Below the pieces are notes generated by a model, which saw nothing but the letters and a program-made list of their open reading frames with translations, was not told where the DNA came from and did no database searches. Shown one piece after another: positions 10,182 through 21,168 of a DNA stretch of 64,000 bases. The DNA lies in the NCBI RefSeq assembly GCF_003573695.1, contig NC_039362.1:172493690-172557689 (forward strand), in the 5' to 3' direction. Each line of letters opens with the position of its first letter. Positions within the stretch are counted from its first letter, which is position 1. This DNA comes from Papaver somniferum. Taxonomy: Eukaryota; Streptophyta; Magnoliopsida; Ranunculales; Papaveraceae. A program made the position numbers and the translations under genes.

Positions 10182-12700
10182 CTTCTGCAGGAATGATGAG
10201 AGTGCAATAAATTACCCCATATTGTAAAGTGCACTATCAAAATGAGTCGCTCTTGCAAATAAATGAGGGAGAATGTTGATGCAGTCCGGAGACTACTAGA
10301 TAGAACAAATTCTGCAGTCGATATTTATGTCCACAGATTTTGTGAGTCTTTCATTCTTATAAATATACTGTGCATTTATCTGATACATAACATGAGTTCT
10401 ACGGGAAAATGACGACGGAACGACATCCACAATGCTTTCATCTGTTATGACCATGGGTCGCAGATTCCTTGTTCTTACTACCACCAACATTCCTGCCACC
10501 CCCTACTTGGATATATTCAGAAAATTCGGCTGCAAAAACAAAACAATATCTAAATAAATTAACCAGGTAACTTTAAAAAATAGATGTCTTTCTAATAGTC
10601 ACTCTCATAGAGGTTCATAGCTATTGTAAGATATAACCCATATAATAGGCAGAAATTCATATATTTGTAATCAATTTTTAAACAAAATCCCAAAAAAAAA
10701 TTAAAATCAAAACAGAAAATTGCAGCACGTATACACATGTACTGAAGATATTGAAATATACTGAGTAAAACTTAGTAGATAACAACTGCATGTTTAGTAA
10801 AAACATAATCAGTTTAGTGTTACTTATAGATACATAGAAACTACATGAAAAATCTAATTCAAGACAAGCATGATGCATAGAAACAAAGAGAGTTTCCAAA
10901 ATGTGACCAAACTAAAGGGTAAACTGAAACTATATTTAGTTCTGGAATCAAAACTGTCAAGTAGAGTGCAAGGGTTTATGCTAGAATACCCTTAGAGTTT
11001 GAGAGGTTAATGGTCAAAATACTCACGGTAGCACATGGAAGGATGTACATGGTATCACATCATTCTATTGAGAGATCATACATTATTTTAGCAAAAATGG
11101 ATACTTATAACATATCAGACAACACAATTTACAGGACACAAAGAGTCAAAGCTTAGCAATGACACCGGTACATATCGATATGTACTGGGTAAAACCTGAT
11201 ACATATTGATATATATCTTTTAGAGTCTACAACACCACCCTTTAGCTTCCTTTTCTTCTATTAGTTCTCTTTTGTTTTCTGCAATTACAAACTGCATTAG
11301 AACCAAATTTCTACCACATTATAAGCAACAATTTGCAAACTTCTTTAAGCGAGTGAATCTCGTATGATATAGCAGAATAAGTTTACAACGTTGAAAACTC
11401 AGGAAGGCTACTAAAAAACATGATCGATCAGTTAAATCTCTTTAACAAGTGGTTTCAGTTCACTAACCTCCAACCTTATTATTTTTGAGAATAATCATTC
11501 TACCACTAATTCAAAATGAATATACCACTAATTAAAAATGAATATCCAAGTACATATATACATGTACTAAAGATAACAAGAATTGAAAACCTAACTAGTG
11601 GATATTAATATGTATTGAGTGAAAACCTAATAGATATTGATATGTATTAAGTGAAAATGTAACCAATTTCTTAACCCACTTACTTCCTCTAATTTCCTGA
11701 ACTGTTTTTACTACCAACTTTCAAGATGACAACATTGCTATGACCACATGTTAAGACACCCATTAAAATGATAAAATAGGATTAATGAGCCTATAAATCT
11801 ACGACATATCTCTCAAAAAATAAGAAACAAGTGCACATTCACGGACTTTGGACTCAACGACAAACATGAATACATTACCTGTCATTTGAAAGCTTAGTAG
11901 AATCGACCTTTTTTCAAAATACAGCGATGTAATTGTGGTATACTTAATTCATGCATGAAACCAAATGAAAACTATCATGTTGTATGACGCAGGTGCTAAT
12001 TCTAAAGACTTAAAAAGTACAAGAAAATATTTTTAAGAAAATCATCAAATTAATGTGCATGTCGTTAGGAACAAAGCATAAAAGTCAAGTACAAAAAACG
12101 AAAAATGAAAAGAGCATCATGTTCCACTTATCTGACTTCATTGTAGTAGCATATGACGATCATCATCATAGGACAATCCAACTTAGAGATGTCCCATACT
12201 TGTGATGGTGATTATATTCATTTGCAAATGTTCTTCATGTAATACACTACAAACTTCTCATTTCATAATTGCTTTATCCCATTCGTAGTGTTTATAACAA
12301 TGGTAAGTATTTAAGATTCTGATTGGATAGTTGGACTTCTGATCGTATTGAAACTATATGGCTCATCTACAGGTGCTTCTAGGAGTCGGAGGATATAGTA
12401 GGCAAATGCGTACTGTAAGTGACACTATAAAAAACCATCCAGTTTTTCATGGTACAACCAAATATGTACTGCAATTTTTACCAGTACATATGGATTTTTC
12501 TTTCATATCACATGCATAATCAACAAGGGTATTCATAAGAAAACAAAGTAACAACAATACATCAACAAGTACATGGTGATATGTACTTCATTTTTCGCAA
12601 TACAGACAAATACGTACTGGCAGTTGACACTATCAAAAACTACAGGCAAATACGTACTGGCAGTTGACACAATAAAAAACTATCAAGTTATTCACGGTAC
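10182..12700. other. AT-rich interior of the palindrome block, no supported gene
   Basis: Sequence contains motif copies and A/T runs. A minus-strand open frame at 10296-10499 (RNLRPMVITDESIVDVVPSS) looks somewhat protein-like and might be another captured exon, but I do not recognise it. The other small frames are not supported. Confidence 0.4.
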
Positions 12701-12759
12701 AACCAAATATCCATCAGTATTCGACAATACATATTGATATGTACCTGATGCATATGCAA

Positions 12760-13283
12760 TCCAAGTATTCAATAATACAAATTGATATGTAGCGCTGATG
12801 AATTCTACTTATATTCAACAGTACAAAACATATTGCTATGTATTGTATTAACACATACTGCATATTATTTTTTTGGTATTCAAGGATACATATTGACATG
12901 TATTACATCAACGAATCACTTTTCCTTAAGTACATATCGATAGGTTCAAGCATAAACTATGCTAGGATTTTATACAGTACATATCATCAACTAATCACTC
13001 TTTCCCTTACTACATATTTAAATGTATTCAAGCATGAACTAAGGGTTTAGCAAAAATCTGAAAACTTTTATATATCCAGAACTTAAAAAAATTGTGAAAC
13101 TTTCAATATTCCACTACACATACAAAAACCCCAAATTCATAGCAGTAACTATGAAATTAGTAATTTTGTAACAAAAATTCTCAAAAAAATACGAACCTAA
13201 GAAATAAAAATTGAAGAAGATCAAAAAAATTACAACAAATACCTGTTAAATATCTTCAAAATCTTTTATGCTAATTACAGTAT
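12760..13283 (-). repeat. right arm of ~510-bp inverted repeat
   Basis: Inverted partner of 7833-8345. The arms face each other across ~4.4 kb. Open frames seen in the arms (8067-8333 minus, 12838-13050 plus) match only because the arms match; they carry no domain and read through the ATATGTA repeats, so they are not annotated as genes. Confidence 0.85.
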
Positions 13284-13805
13284 ATATTGATATGTATTGC
13301 ACCAACGTATTGATGTTAATAGGAGATTGAAAACATTAATTTTTCGATTAACATCAATTTCTTCAAGAAAAACTTGAAACTGAAAAAACCCTAGTTTTGA
13401 TATAAAATTGAAATTGAAAAACTTAATACATACCTTAATTACATGTAAACCCATATCATCATCAGCATCAATAAAATCTTCTTCGTTAACATTAGTTTCT
13501 TCAAGAGTATCTGAGATTCACACGATTTTTCGAATTTTCTGTAACTTGTTTGATTTTTGATTGTCTTTTTTTTTTTGAATCTAGGGTTTTGATTTTCATT
13601 TCTCTGATGAAGAAGAAGAATGAAATATCGATGAAAACAAGAAGAAAAGTGAAAACTGTTTTTTTGTACGCGTGTTTTCTTCTCTGCTTGTGACACGCGT
13701 GTTGTTAGGCTTACCTTGGTAATTTTACGCTTTTTGAAACTTTGTTGGACCATCCAACAAATGTTTTATCTCGCTGGACTACACATTAACCCGGGTCGGG
13801 TTTTA

Positions 13806-14157
13806 TGGACTGAATAACAAATTTTTCAAAAAAAAAGTACAGATTTACAAATACAAATGGGGGTTGGACTCTCAAGGCGAAGTTTGGTAGCTCGCCTTGA
13901 CAAGAATATTTATCACAAACCGGTAGTTCACCAGCGCCCCTAATAGCACGGGCAATCCTCTAGTTTCATAGGAAGTAAAATGAAAAACCAACTCACTTTA
14001 CCTCCTAATCTCACCCCTAAAACTGGAAGCAAGATAAAGGAAGAATCAGTTCTACAGAGATTGTTTCAATTTCTGCCTCGGGTTCTATGGTCAATTTGCC
14101 TTCGAAAAAATAACGTGATCCAGAGAATCTTTTACGCTTTTAACCAACTAACCACAC
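13806..14157. other. intergenic, distant match to 23470-23550
   Basis: Contains AGAAGTAAAATGAAAAACCA and AAAACTGGAAGCAA in the same order as at ~23470-23550, suggesting that this flank belonged to the segmental duplication described below. The plus frame 13980-14162 is part of it and shows no domain. Confidence 0.45.
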
Positions 14158-14656
14158 TGTAGGATCAAAATATCGCACAAGATATTTGTTAGTGTACGAG
14201 AACGTAGCACACGTGCGAGAGAAGTTAGCACAGGTATAAGACAGAAGTTAGCACAAGAATAAGACAAGATGAGATGTACTCTACTACATGTGAGCTGTCA
14301 TCCACTATGTAAATATCTATATAAAGAAAAAAGCAGGAGAGAGAAAGGGAGGATAGACACTTTAGAGAGGACACATTAGTAGACAGAGAAACAAAATTTG
14401 TATGATTATTATTATCTTCTTCTTCTTCTTTCAAGAAACTAGAGCTCCAAATACTCATTAATGGAGTCTCAATTGTAATTCATATGTAATTTCTACAATC
14501 ATAGTGAAACCTAACCCCGTCGATGTTGATCATATTGATCGAACCACGTAAATCTTGTGTCCAATTTATTATTTTAGCACTTTAATCTTTATTTTGATTG
14601 TGAAATAGAATTAGATCTAGGAATAGTTAATGGGGTGTGTTGTAGGATTTCCTACA
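14158..14656 (+). repeat. solo LTR, Tat-like family
   Basis: Starts TGTAGGATCAAAATATCGCA and ends GGATTTCCTACA, giving the inverted termini TGTAGGA/TCCTACA. TATA-like TATCTATATAAAG near 14308. The middle shares CTGTCATCCACTATGTA with the LTR at 5505-5976. There is no internal sequence on either side, so it is a solo LTR. I could not find a convincing 5-bp target duplication; the 3' border could be a few bases further. Confidence 0.65.
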
Positions 14657-15657
14657 ACTATTTTCACCACAAAGATCTGACTAACGATGTTGGGAGCCTA
14701 GGAGTCCATTTTCTCTTGAGAGGCATGATGATATCCAATCTCCATAATTCGGTTGGAAGATTCACTCGTGACTTTTCATTTCCAACGGAAAAACCCGCCT
14801 CATGGTAAGTCATGGCTATTCAAATTCAAACTGAACGTCTTTTTGAATGCAATCAAACATATATTAATGGTATCATAAGTTTCTCTTTGAACAACTAAAC
14901 ATGATTTAATTAAAGAAAACTAACAATTTTATGGCGATAGCCTAGATCAAATCGTGATAGAAACTTAATAAACTGCCAGAAAATAAAAACAAAATTGTTT
15001 TGATGAAAAGAGAAAATTTCATTACTTCAACCAAATGAGGACAATGTCCCTTACAAAGACACTCGAAGAAACTATCAATGCCAGTTTGTGACAAGTTCAC
15101 AATTGAAAGAAGACACCGATGACTTCCAATTTTCTTTAGCTATAAAACATCAACTAAATAATATGATCTCTGCTCAGGAAAACAGGAGAGCAATTCCTAA
15201 AACATCCGAATAACGACTAACAAGCTTCCAATCACGCACGTTCTAAAGAAACTCCAGTTGATGACAAAGCAACGTTTAATATATAATTCATTCCATTATA
15301 TATTGGGCTTGATTCATATTCAGAAAATGGCAACTTAGGTTCCAACAGTATACATAGAAACGCATACCTCATGCATGCTTCACTTACACATTCAAAATTT
15401 TGAATATGCATCACCAATATATATTTCACATTCAAAGTGAGAAATGAGAATGTGAGATAGATAAACTGTTGAGATTATTAGTCCCACATTGTTTGGGCAA
15501 TGTAAGATCCTGCGGTTTATAATTCTATGGGCCTCTCTACTCATTGCCAATTGGTTTTGAGTTGGATGCCCGTATTCTAACATAAACTTATCTGTTTGGG
15601 TCTCAAATCATAATGGTCTCGGAGTCTTCCACAACTTCTTCATATCGTAGTCTGCCA

Positions 15658-16202
15658 TGTTAGTTATTGAAGACTAATTAATTATTTCCTAAAGTTAGCC
15701 GTGGTTATTTAGGGAAGGGGTTTCCTAAACCGGTTAGGATTCTTGGTGGCCAAGTTTGTAACCTATATAAATAGGTAATTAGGCCTTGTAGAATTAGATT
15801 GTGTAGAAAACGATTAAGAGATCGGTGAGAGATTTCTTGTATAGCTTTTAGGGCTAAAGCTAGGGTTTCGTTGTGAGAGCATATTGGTGAGGAACAAGAG
15901 ACAAGGTTATCGTCTCGGGTAATTGTTGCAGTGTAACCAAGGTTTTGCTGGGATTCACACGACGTTGTAATCGTTTTTCTTCATAGTGGATTTGAGTTGG
16001 TGCGGCTCAAAGTGGACGTAAACAATATACATACACGTTGTATGTATTGATCGAACCACTATAAATCTTTTGTCTTATGAGTTGATTTATCTTTCTCGTA
16101 TTTTATAGTTGCTTGTGCTTGGTTTACTTATTATTCATCATAATATCTCAAGATCCGTTATTCCGCGGTTGTCAGTGATTATTCCCTAAGAAAATCCTGA
16201 CA
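15658..16202 (+). repeat. 5' LTR of the Tnt1-like element
   Basis: 545 bp, TGTTAG to CTGACA. TATA box TATATAAATAGG at 15764-15775. The 3' LTR lacks a clean match to the first ~55 bases. Confidence 0.9.
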
Positions 16203-16204
16203 AT

Positions 16205-16216
16205 TGGTATCAGAGC
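16205..16216 (+). promoter_or_regulatory. primer-binding site, initiator tRNA-Met
   Basis: TGGTATCAGAGC begins three bases after the 5' LTR end. This is the standard plant copia site complementary to the 3' end of initiator tRNA-Met. Confidence 0.9.
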
Positions 16217-16256
16217 TCGGGGTTAGAGCTTTAGGGTTTATCATAGTACGATTGGA

Positions 16257-19200
16257 GTGGGAGTTATGGGTGATAATAACGAAAGTACGGTAGCTAGGGT
16301 TAAAGTTTTTAATGGGAAGAACTTTGCGTTTTGGAAGTCTCAGATGGAAGACTACCTATATGAGAAAGACATTGCTGATCCATTGGGTGGAGTTGCGAAA
16401 AAGGGAGCACGCAAAGACGATGAATGGACAACTCTTGATCGCAAGTGTGTAGCCATGATCCGTAGATGTCTGACGGAGGAAGTCTACAATAACGTACAAG
16501 AGGAAACTAGTACGAAGAATCTTATGGATAAACTTGAAAAGTTGTATCAAAAGTCATCAGCCTCGGGGAAGATTATGTTGTGTGAACAATTATTTAATCT
16601 GAAGATGCAAGAAGGAGAAGCGATTTCAGCACATCTTGGGAAGTTTAAATCGATTATTTCTCAGCTTTAAAAAGTTAGTATTACTTTTGATGATGATGTT
16701 CAAGCTTTACGGTTGTTGTCGTCATTACCAAAGAGTTGGGAGACTGCAAGGACAACCATTAGTAATTCCACAGGGAGCGAGAAGTTGAAGCTTGATGATG
16801 TAAATCAAAGGTTAATTGCTGAAGAGGAGAGAAAAATAAAATAAGGTTATGTTTCTAGTTCTTCAAGCTCGGCCTTAAGTATGCATGAAGAAGATAGAGG
16901 AAGGAGTTCCAATCGGAACAACAAAAACAAATCTAGATGGAAGTCTAGAGGAAAGTCTAGGGGAAGATCTCAATCTCGTCCTAGAGGTGTTGTTGAGTGT
17001 TGGACGTGTAAGAAAGTAGGACACTTCAAGCGCGATTGTCCTGAAAACAAAGGTGCTAATAATGGTGGAAACAAAGGTAATCAAGAAGAGGTCAACGTAG
17101 TTGCAGCTGCGGAACCGGTGAAGGTCCTTGTTGATAACAAGAAAGTGATTACGGAGGGTTTTCTACTACTCTCTGAGGACAAGCAAGATGAGTCTTGGAT
17201 TATAGACTCGGGAGCTTCTTTCCATGCGACGGGTGATAAGACTATTATGATCTCTTACAAGGAAGGATACTATGGCCAAGTATTCTTAGGTGAAGGTGAA
17301 GCATGCGACATCATCGGTTTGGGTGATGTGATCTTGAAATTCAACGGTTCAACATGGAAATTGAAGGATGTACGACACGTTCCAAATTTAAAGAAGAACT
17401 TGGTGTCTGTGGTCCAAGTTTGTGATGATGACTGTGAAGTTGTGTTAACGAAACACAATTGGAAAGTGAAGAAAGGGGTTATGGTGTTAGCTCGTGGAGT
17501 TAGAGTCGGTACTCTATACCGGACTTCAGATGGAACTACTTTAGCAGTGGCTAGTAGTGGTGAAGATACTAACTTATGGCATAGAATATTAGGACACATG
17601 AGTGAGAAGAACATGAAGATTTTATGTTCGGGAGGATATCTACCTAAGGTGAAATCTTTTGATATGAGTTTTTTTGAAGATTGTGTTCTTGGAAAGCAAA
17701 AACGGGTTAGTTTCAGCAGAGGAGGAAGAGATTTGAGAAGTGCGAAACTTGATTTGGTTCACACAGATGTATGGGGACCAATTGATGTTGCATCTCACAA
17801 CGGATTCCAATATTATGTCACCTTTATTGATCATCACTCGAGAAAGGTGTGGCTTTACTCCATGAAGAATAAGTTCGAGGTGTATGAAGTGTTTAAGAAG
17901 TGGAAAGCTTTGGTTGAAACAGAAACTGGTCTGAAGTTGAAGTGTTTAAGGTCAGACAACGGTGGTGAGTATGACAAAACATAATTCTTACAGTTATGTG
18001 CTACGAATGGAATTCGTTTGGAGAGGAAAATTCCAAGGACACCACAGGAGAATGGAGTAGCAGAACGTATGAATTGGACGTTGAATGCACGTGCAAGGTG
18101 CATGAGGGTGCAGTCTGGTTTGCCCGAGACCTTCTGGGCACATGCAACTGAGACGGCTGCTTATCTAATTAACAGGACACCTAGTAGTCCATTAGATATG
18201 AAAATACCAGAGGAGGTTTGGCCTGGCAAAAAGGTAAATCTTTCTTATTTGAAAGTTTTTGGTTGTGTTGGTTATGTTCATCTTAGTACCGGTGAGAGGT
18301 CTAATATAGGTGCTCAAGCAAAGAAGTGTATATTCCTTGGTTATGAAATTGACGCTTTTGGGTATAAACTTTGGGACTATGAGGTTCACAAAGTTATTAG
18401 AAGTAGAGATGTCACTGTTAATGAGAATGAGTTGTACAAGGACAGGAATACAACACAAGTTGAAGATGTCAGGTCAAGAAACGTCGATAAGGAGTTGTAT
18501 ATCGATATTGATGATATTTATGGAAAAAGTGTGGTATAAGACGAGCACGATGTTGTTGTTGGCGGAGAAGTATAAGAAGGGACTTCTACTGCAGTGGGAG
18601 TTACTCCTACAGTTCCACAAGAAGTACGAAGATCATCAAGAACTCCGAAACCGAACCCAAGGTATGCTCTGAATTATCTATTACTTACGGATGGAGGTGA
18701 ACCTGAAGATATTAAAGAAGCACTAGAGGCTGATGATTCAGGCAAGTGGCAACTTGCTATGGAAGATGAGATGAATTCACTTGAGGAGAATGGAACTTGG
18801 GTGTTAGTAAAATTACCAAGAGGTAAGAAGGCGTTGCATAACAAGTGGCTTTATCGGATGAAATTTGAAGCAAATGGAGAAATTCGCTACAAGGCGAGGT
18901 TGGTTGTGAAAGGTTTCCAGCAGAAACCTGGTGTTGATTACAACGAGATATTTTCTCCAGTTGTGAAGATGACTACTATACGAGTAGTGTTAAGTCTAGT
19001 GGCTTCTGAAGATCTCTACCTTGAAAAGTTGGATGTAAAAACAGTTTTTCTTCATGGTGACCTAGATGAACAAATTTACATGAAGCAGACAGAAGGATTC
19101 ATAGTAAAAAGCAAGGAAGAGATGGTGTGCAAGCTAAAGAAGAGTTTGTATGGTTTAAAACAAGCCCCGAGACAGTGGTACAAGAAGTTTGATAACTTCA

Positions 19201-20240
19201 TGCATAGAAGTGGTTACTCACGGTATAATGCAGATCATTGTTGTTACTTCAAAAGAAATGGTTCTGACTACATCATATTACTACTGTATGTGGATGATAT
19301 GTTGGTTGCCGGAACATCTCTACAAGAAGTTGAGAATTTGAAGAAACAATTAGCAAGTGAGTTTGCTATGAAAGATCTTGGTGAAGCAAAGAAGATTCTT
19401 GGTATGAGGATCATAAGGGACAAAGCTAAGGGTACTCTTATGCTTAGTCAGGCTGAATATATTGAACGGGTGTTGAAAAGGTTCAATATGGAGAATGCTA
19501 AACCAGTTAGCTCTCCACTTGGAAGTCAAATTCGTCTTTCATGTATGCAGTGTGCAAAGTCAAATGAAGAAAAGGAGTACATGACTAACGTACCATATTT
19601 TTCAGCTATTGGGAGTCTAATGTATGCTATGGTGTGCACGAGACCGAATATTGCACATGCAGTGGGAGTAGTGAGTAGATATGCAAGCAACACGGGAAAA
19701 CAACATTGGGAAGCTGTGAAGTGGATTCTCAGGTATTTGAGAGGTAACACAAACGTACCATTGTGTTATGGAAGAGGTGGTTTTATCTTGAGGGGTTATG
19801 TGGATGCAGACTTCGCAGGTAAAAGGCGAAGTACGATCGGGTATGTTTATACTATAGGGTCAGCTGCAGTGAGTTGGAACTCACGGTTACAGAAGTTGGT
19901 AACATTGTCTACTACGGAAGCGGAGTACGTAGCAGTGACATAAGCGAGCAAGGAGATGATTTGGTTACAAGGCTTATTAGCTGAGTTGGGCAAGGAACAT
20001 CGAGATAGTGTTCTGTTTAGCGACAGTCAAAGCGCTATACATTTAGCCAAGAACTCAGCCTATCATGCTAGGACGAAGCATATAGATATTCGTTATCATT
20101 TCATTCGGGATCTCTTAGAAGAAGGAGAGTTGAAGCTCGAGAAGATTCTTGGTTCGAAGAATCCGACGGATATGTTTACCAAGGGAGTTACATCAGACAA
20201 GCTAAGGCTCTGCAAGGCTTTAGTTGGTCTCTCAGAATGA
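16257..20240 (+). pseudogene. copia gag-pol polyprotein with six in-frame TAA codons
   Basis: One frame of ~1,327 codons without frameshift. Gag: FNGKNFAFWKSQMEDYL near the start and CCHC knuckle CWTCKKVGHFKRDC at 16998-17039. Protease: IDSGAS with DSG near 17204. Integrase: HHCC region (WHRILGH ... CVLGKQ), then catalytic D in HTDVWG, D in RSDNGGEY, and E in TPQENGVAER (~18045). RT: FLHGDL and YVDD at 19287-19298. RNase H: DADFAG, STTEAEYVA, DSQSAIHLA, TKHIDIRYHF. Stops, all TAA, lie at 16668, 16842, 17982, 18537, 18573 and 19941. A Glu codon would restore sense in each place, and at two of them (TEASKE in RNase H, TEFLQLC in integrase) Glu is what relatives usually have. Tnt1-like assignment rests on the RNase H end (NPTDMFTKGV) and short gag. 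Confidence 0.92.
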
Positions 20241-20311
20241 GGATCTGGGAGGGGAGCCGCACTGACATGAAGATGTTTTAACACCGTCAATCCAAAGTTG
20301 AAGAAAAGGAG

Positions 20312-20828
20312 AATCGAAGACAATCAATGAGTCTTTAAGGAAGGGGTTTCCTAAACCGGTTAGGATTCTTGGTGGCAAAGTTTGTAACCTATATAAATAG
20401 GTAATTAGGCCTTGTAGAATTAGATTGTGTAGAAAACGATTAAGAGATCGGTGAGAGATTTCTTGTATAGCTTTTAGGGCTAAAGCTAGGGTTTCGTTGT
20501 GAGAGCATATTGGTGAAGAACAAGAGACAAGGTTATCGTCTCGGGTAATTGTTGCAGTGTAACCAAGGGTTTGCTGGGATTCACACGACGTTGTAATCGT
20601 TTTTCTTCATAGTGGATTTGAGTTGGTGCGGCTCAAAGTGGACATAGACAATATATATACAAGTTGTATGTATTGGACGAACCACTATAAATCTTGTATC
20701 TTGTGAGTTGATTTATCTTTCTCGTATTTTATAGTTGCTTGTGCTTGGTTTACTTATTATTCATCATAATATTTCAAGATCCGTTATTCCGCGGTTGTCA
20801 GTGATTATTCCCTAAAAAAATCCTGACA
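20312..20828 (+). repeat. 3' LTR of the Tnt1-like element
   Basis: Clear match to the 5' LTR from GGAAGGGGTTTCCTAAACC (20339) to CTGACA (20828); TATA box at ~20389-20400. Upstream of 20339 only weak similarity (GAAGAC, AATCAAT) remains, so the first ~50 bases are altered or missing. A possible polypurine tract GGGAGGGGAG sits at ~20247, somewhat far from the LTR. Confidence 0.8.
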
Positions 20829-21160
20829 TACCATTCATACAACAATCAAAAGCTCAATAAACAATTTTGCTAGGTATCACTCTTAAAAACTAACACGAAC
20901 AAACGGTATGTTCTCAGTAAAATAGAGAGCATAAGAACAACAACTATGTGCAATACCGGGTCCATGAATACAAATTGAGCACCCCCTTCGTAAGTGTATT
21001 TCTTAGTCTCCTATATATATAAATGCAACATCTGTTTAATTAGCTCGATTTAACATTACACGAACAATATAAAATTTGAGCCACGAAACATGTATTTTGT
21101 CATCAAATAACACGAATTTCTTGATATGTATCATATTTCATTCTAACTTTTCAACGCAAT
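20829..21160 (-). pseudogene. EF-P gene fragment in duplication copy 1 (exon 3 and introns)
   Basis: Matches 34239-34600 of the EF-P gene: the intron 3 piece CATACAACAATCAAAA, then the exon 3 part (CCATGAATACAAATTGAGCACC, cf. 34408-34430), then intron 2 sequence ending in TTTTCAACGCAAT. The exon 4 acceptor end of the same fragment lies left of the copia insertion at 15640-15657. Exon 3 has changes and TATATATATA replacing its start, so it is dead. Confidence 0.8.
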
Positions 21161-21168
21161 AACTATAT

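Larger units (their letters stand above)
8085..12990. repeat. interspersed near-palindromic motif, consensus about TACATATYGATATGTACT
   Basis: Clear copies or close variants occur at about 8165, 8215, 8272, 8322, 8400, 8470, 8590, 8627, 8650, 8760, 8918, 9120, 10060, 11170, 11203, 11560, 11603, 11635, 12570, 12730, 12778 and 12885, with further degenerate ones. Typical context is motif followed by TGGGTAAAACCT or TGTGTAAAAAACC, and spacing is irregular (often 25-60 bp in clusters). This is not a simple tandem satellite. Base composition is strongly AT-rich. Confidence 0.8.
6945..13805. mobile_element. palindrome-rich block with long inverted arms, probable non-autonomous element
   Basis: Seen: ~510-bp arms in inverted orientation (7833-8345 and 12760-13283), a 48-bp piece at ~7785-7832 whose inverted match sits further inside at ~12155-12230, many copies of a 16-18 bp near-palindrome, and a ribosomal protein L31 remnant. 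The outer borders carry a similar 30-bp motif in direct orientation (6979 GGTCCACCCACCGGATTG and 13748 GGACCATCCAACAAATG, both followed by a CTCGCTGG motif), followed on each side by a sequence with a short ORF-like leader. No transposase is visible. Family cannot be assigned; MULE-type, Helitron-type and plain rearranged repeat all remain open. Borders are approximate. Confidence 0.5.
15658..20828 (+). mobile_element. Ty1/copia retrotransposon, Tnt1/Tork-like, full length but inactive
   Basis: LTR 15658-16202, tRNA-iMet primer-binding site, one gag-pol frame, 3' LTR ending 20828. LTR ends are TGTTAG and CTGACA. Flanking 5 bp are TGCCA (left) and TACCA (right), a target duplication with one change, and the duplicate locus at ~25562 keeps the empty site TAGTCTGCCATTCATAC. 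Domain order gag, protease, integrase, RT, RNase H marks it as copia. Six stops in the frame make it inactive. The LTRs differ at roughly a dozen or more places by eye over ~490 bp, so insertion is not very recent. Confidence 0.93.

Noticed and set aside
8085..12990. CRISPR-like array from regularly recurring palindromic words
   Set aside because: Plant nuclear DNA, irregular spacing, degenerate words and no cas genes.
15232..15583. Minus-strand frames recurring at 25282-25485
   Set aside because: The match comes from the segmental duplication; no domain or start context supports a gene.
16257..20240. Use of a genetic code where TAA is read as Glu
   Set aside because: Neighbouring EF-P uses the standard code, with TAG as stop, and plants are not known to reassign TAA; kept only as an oddity of mutation pattern.
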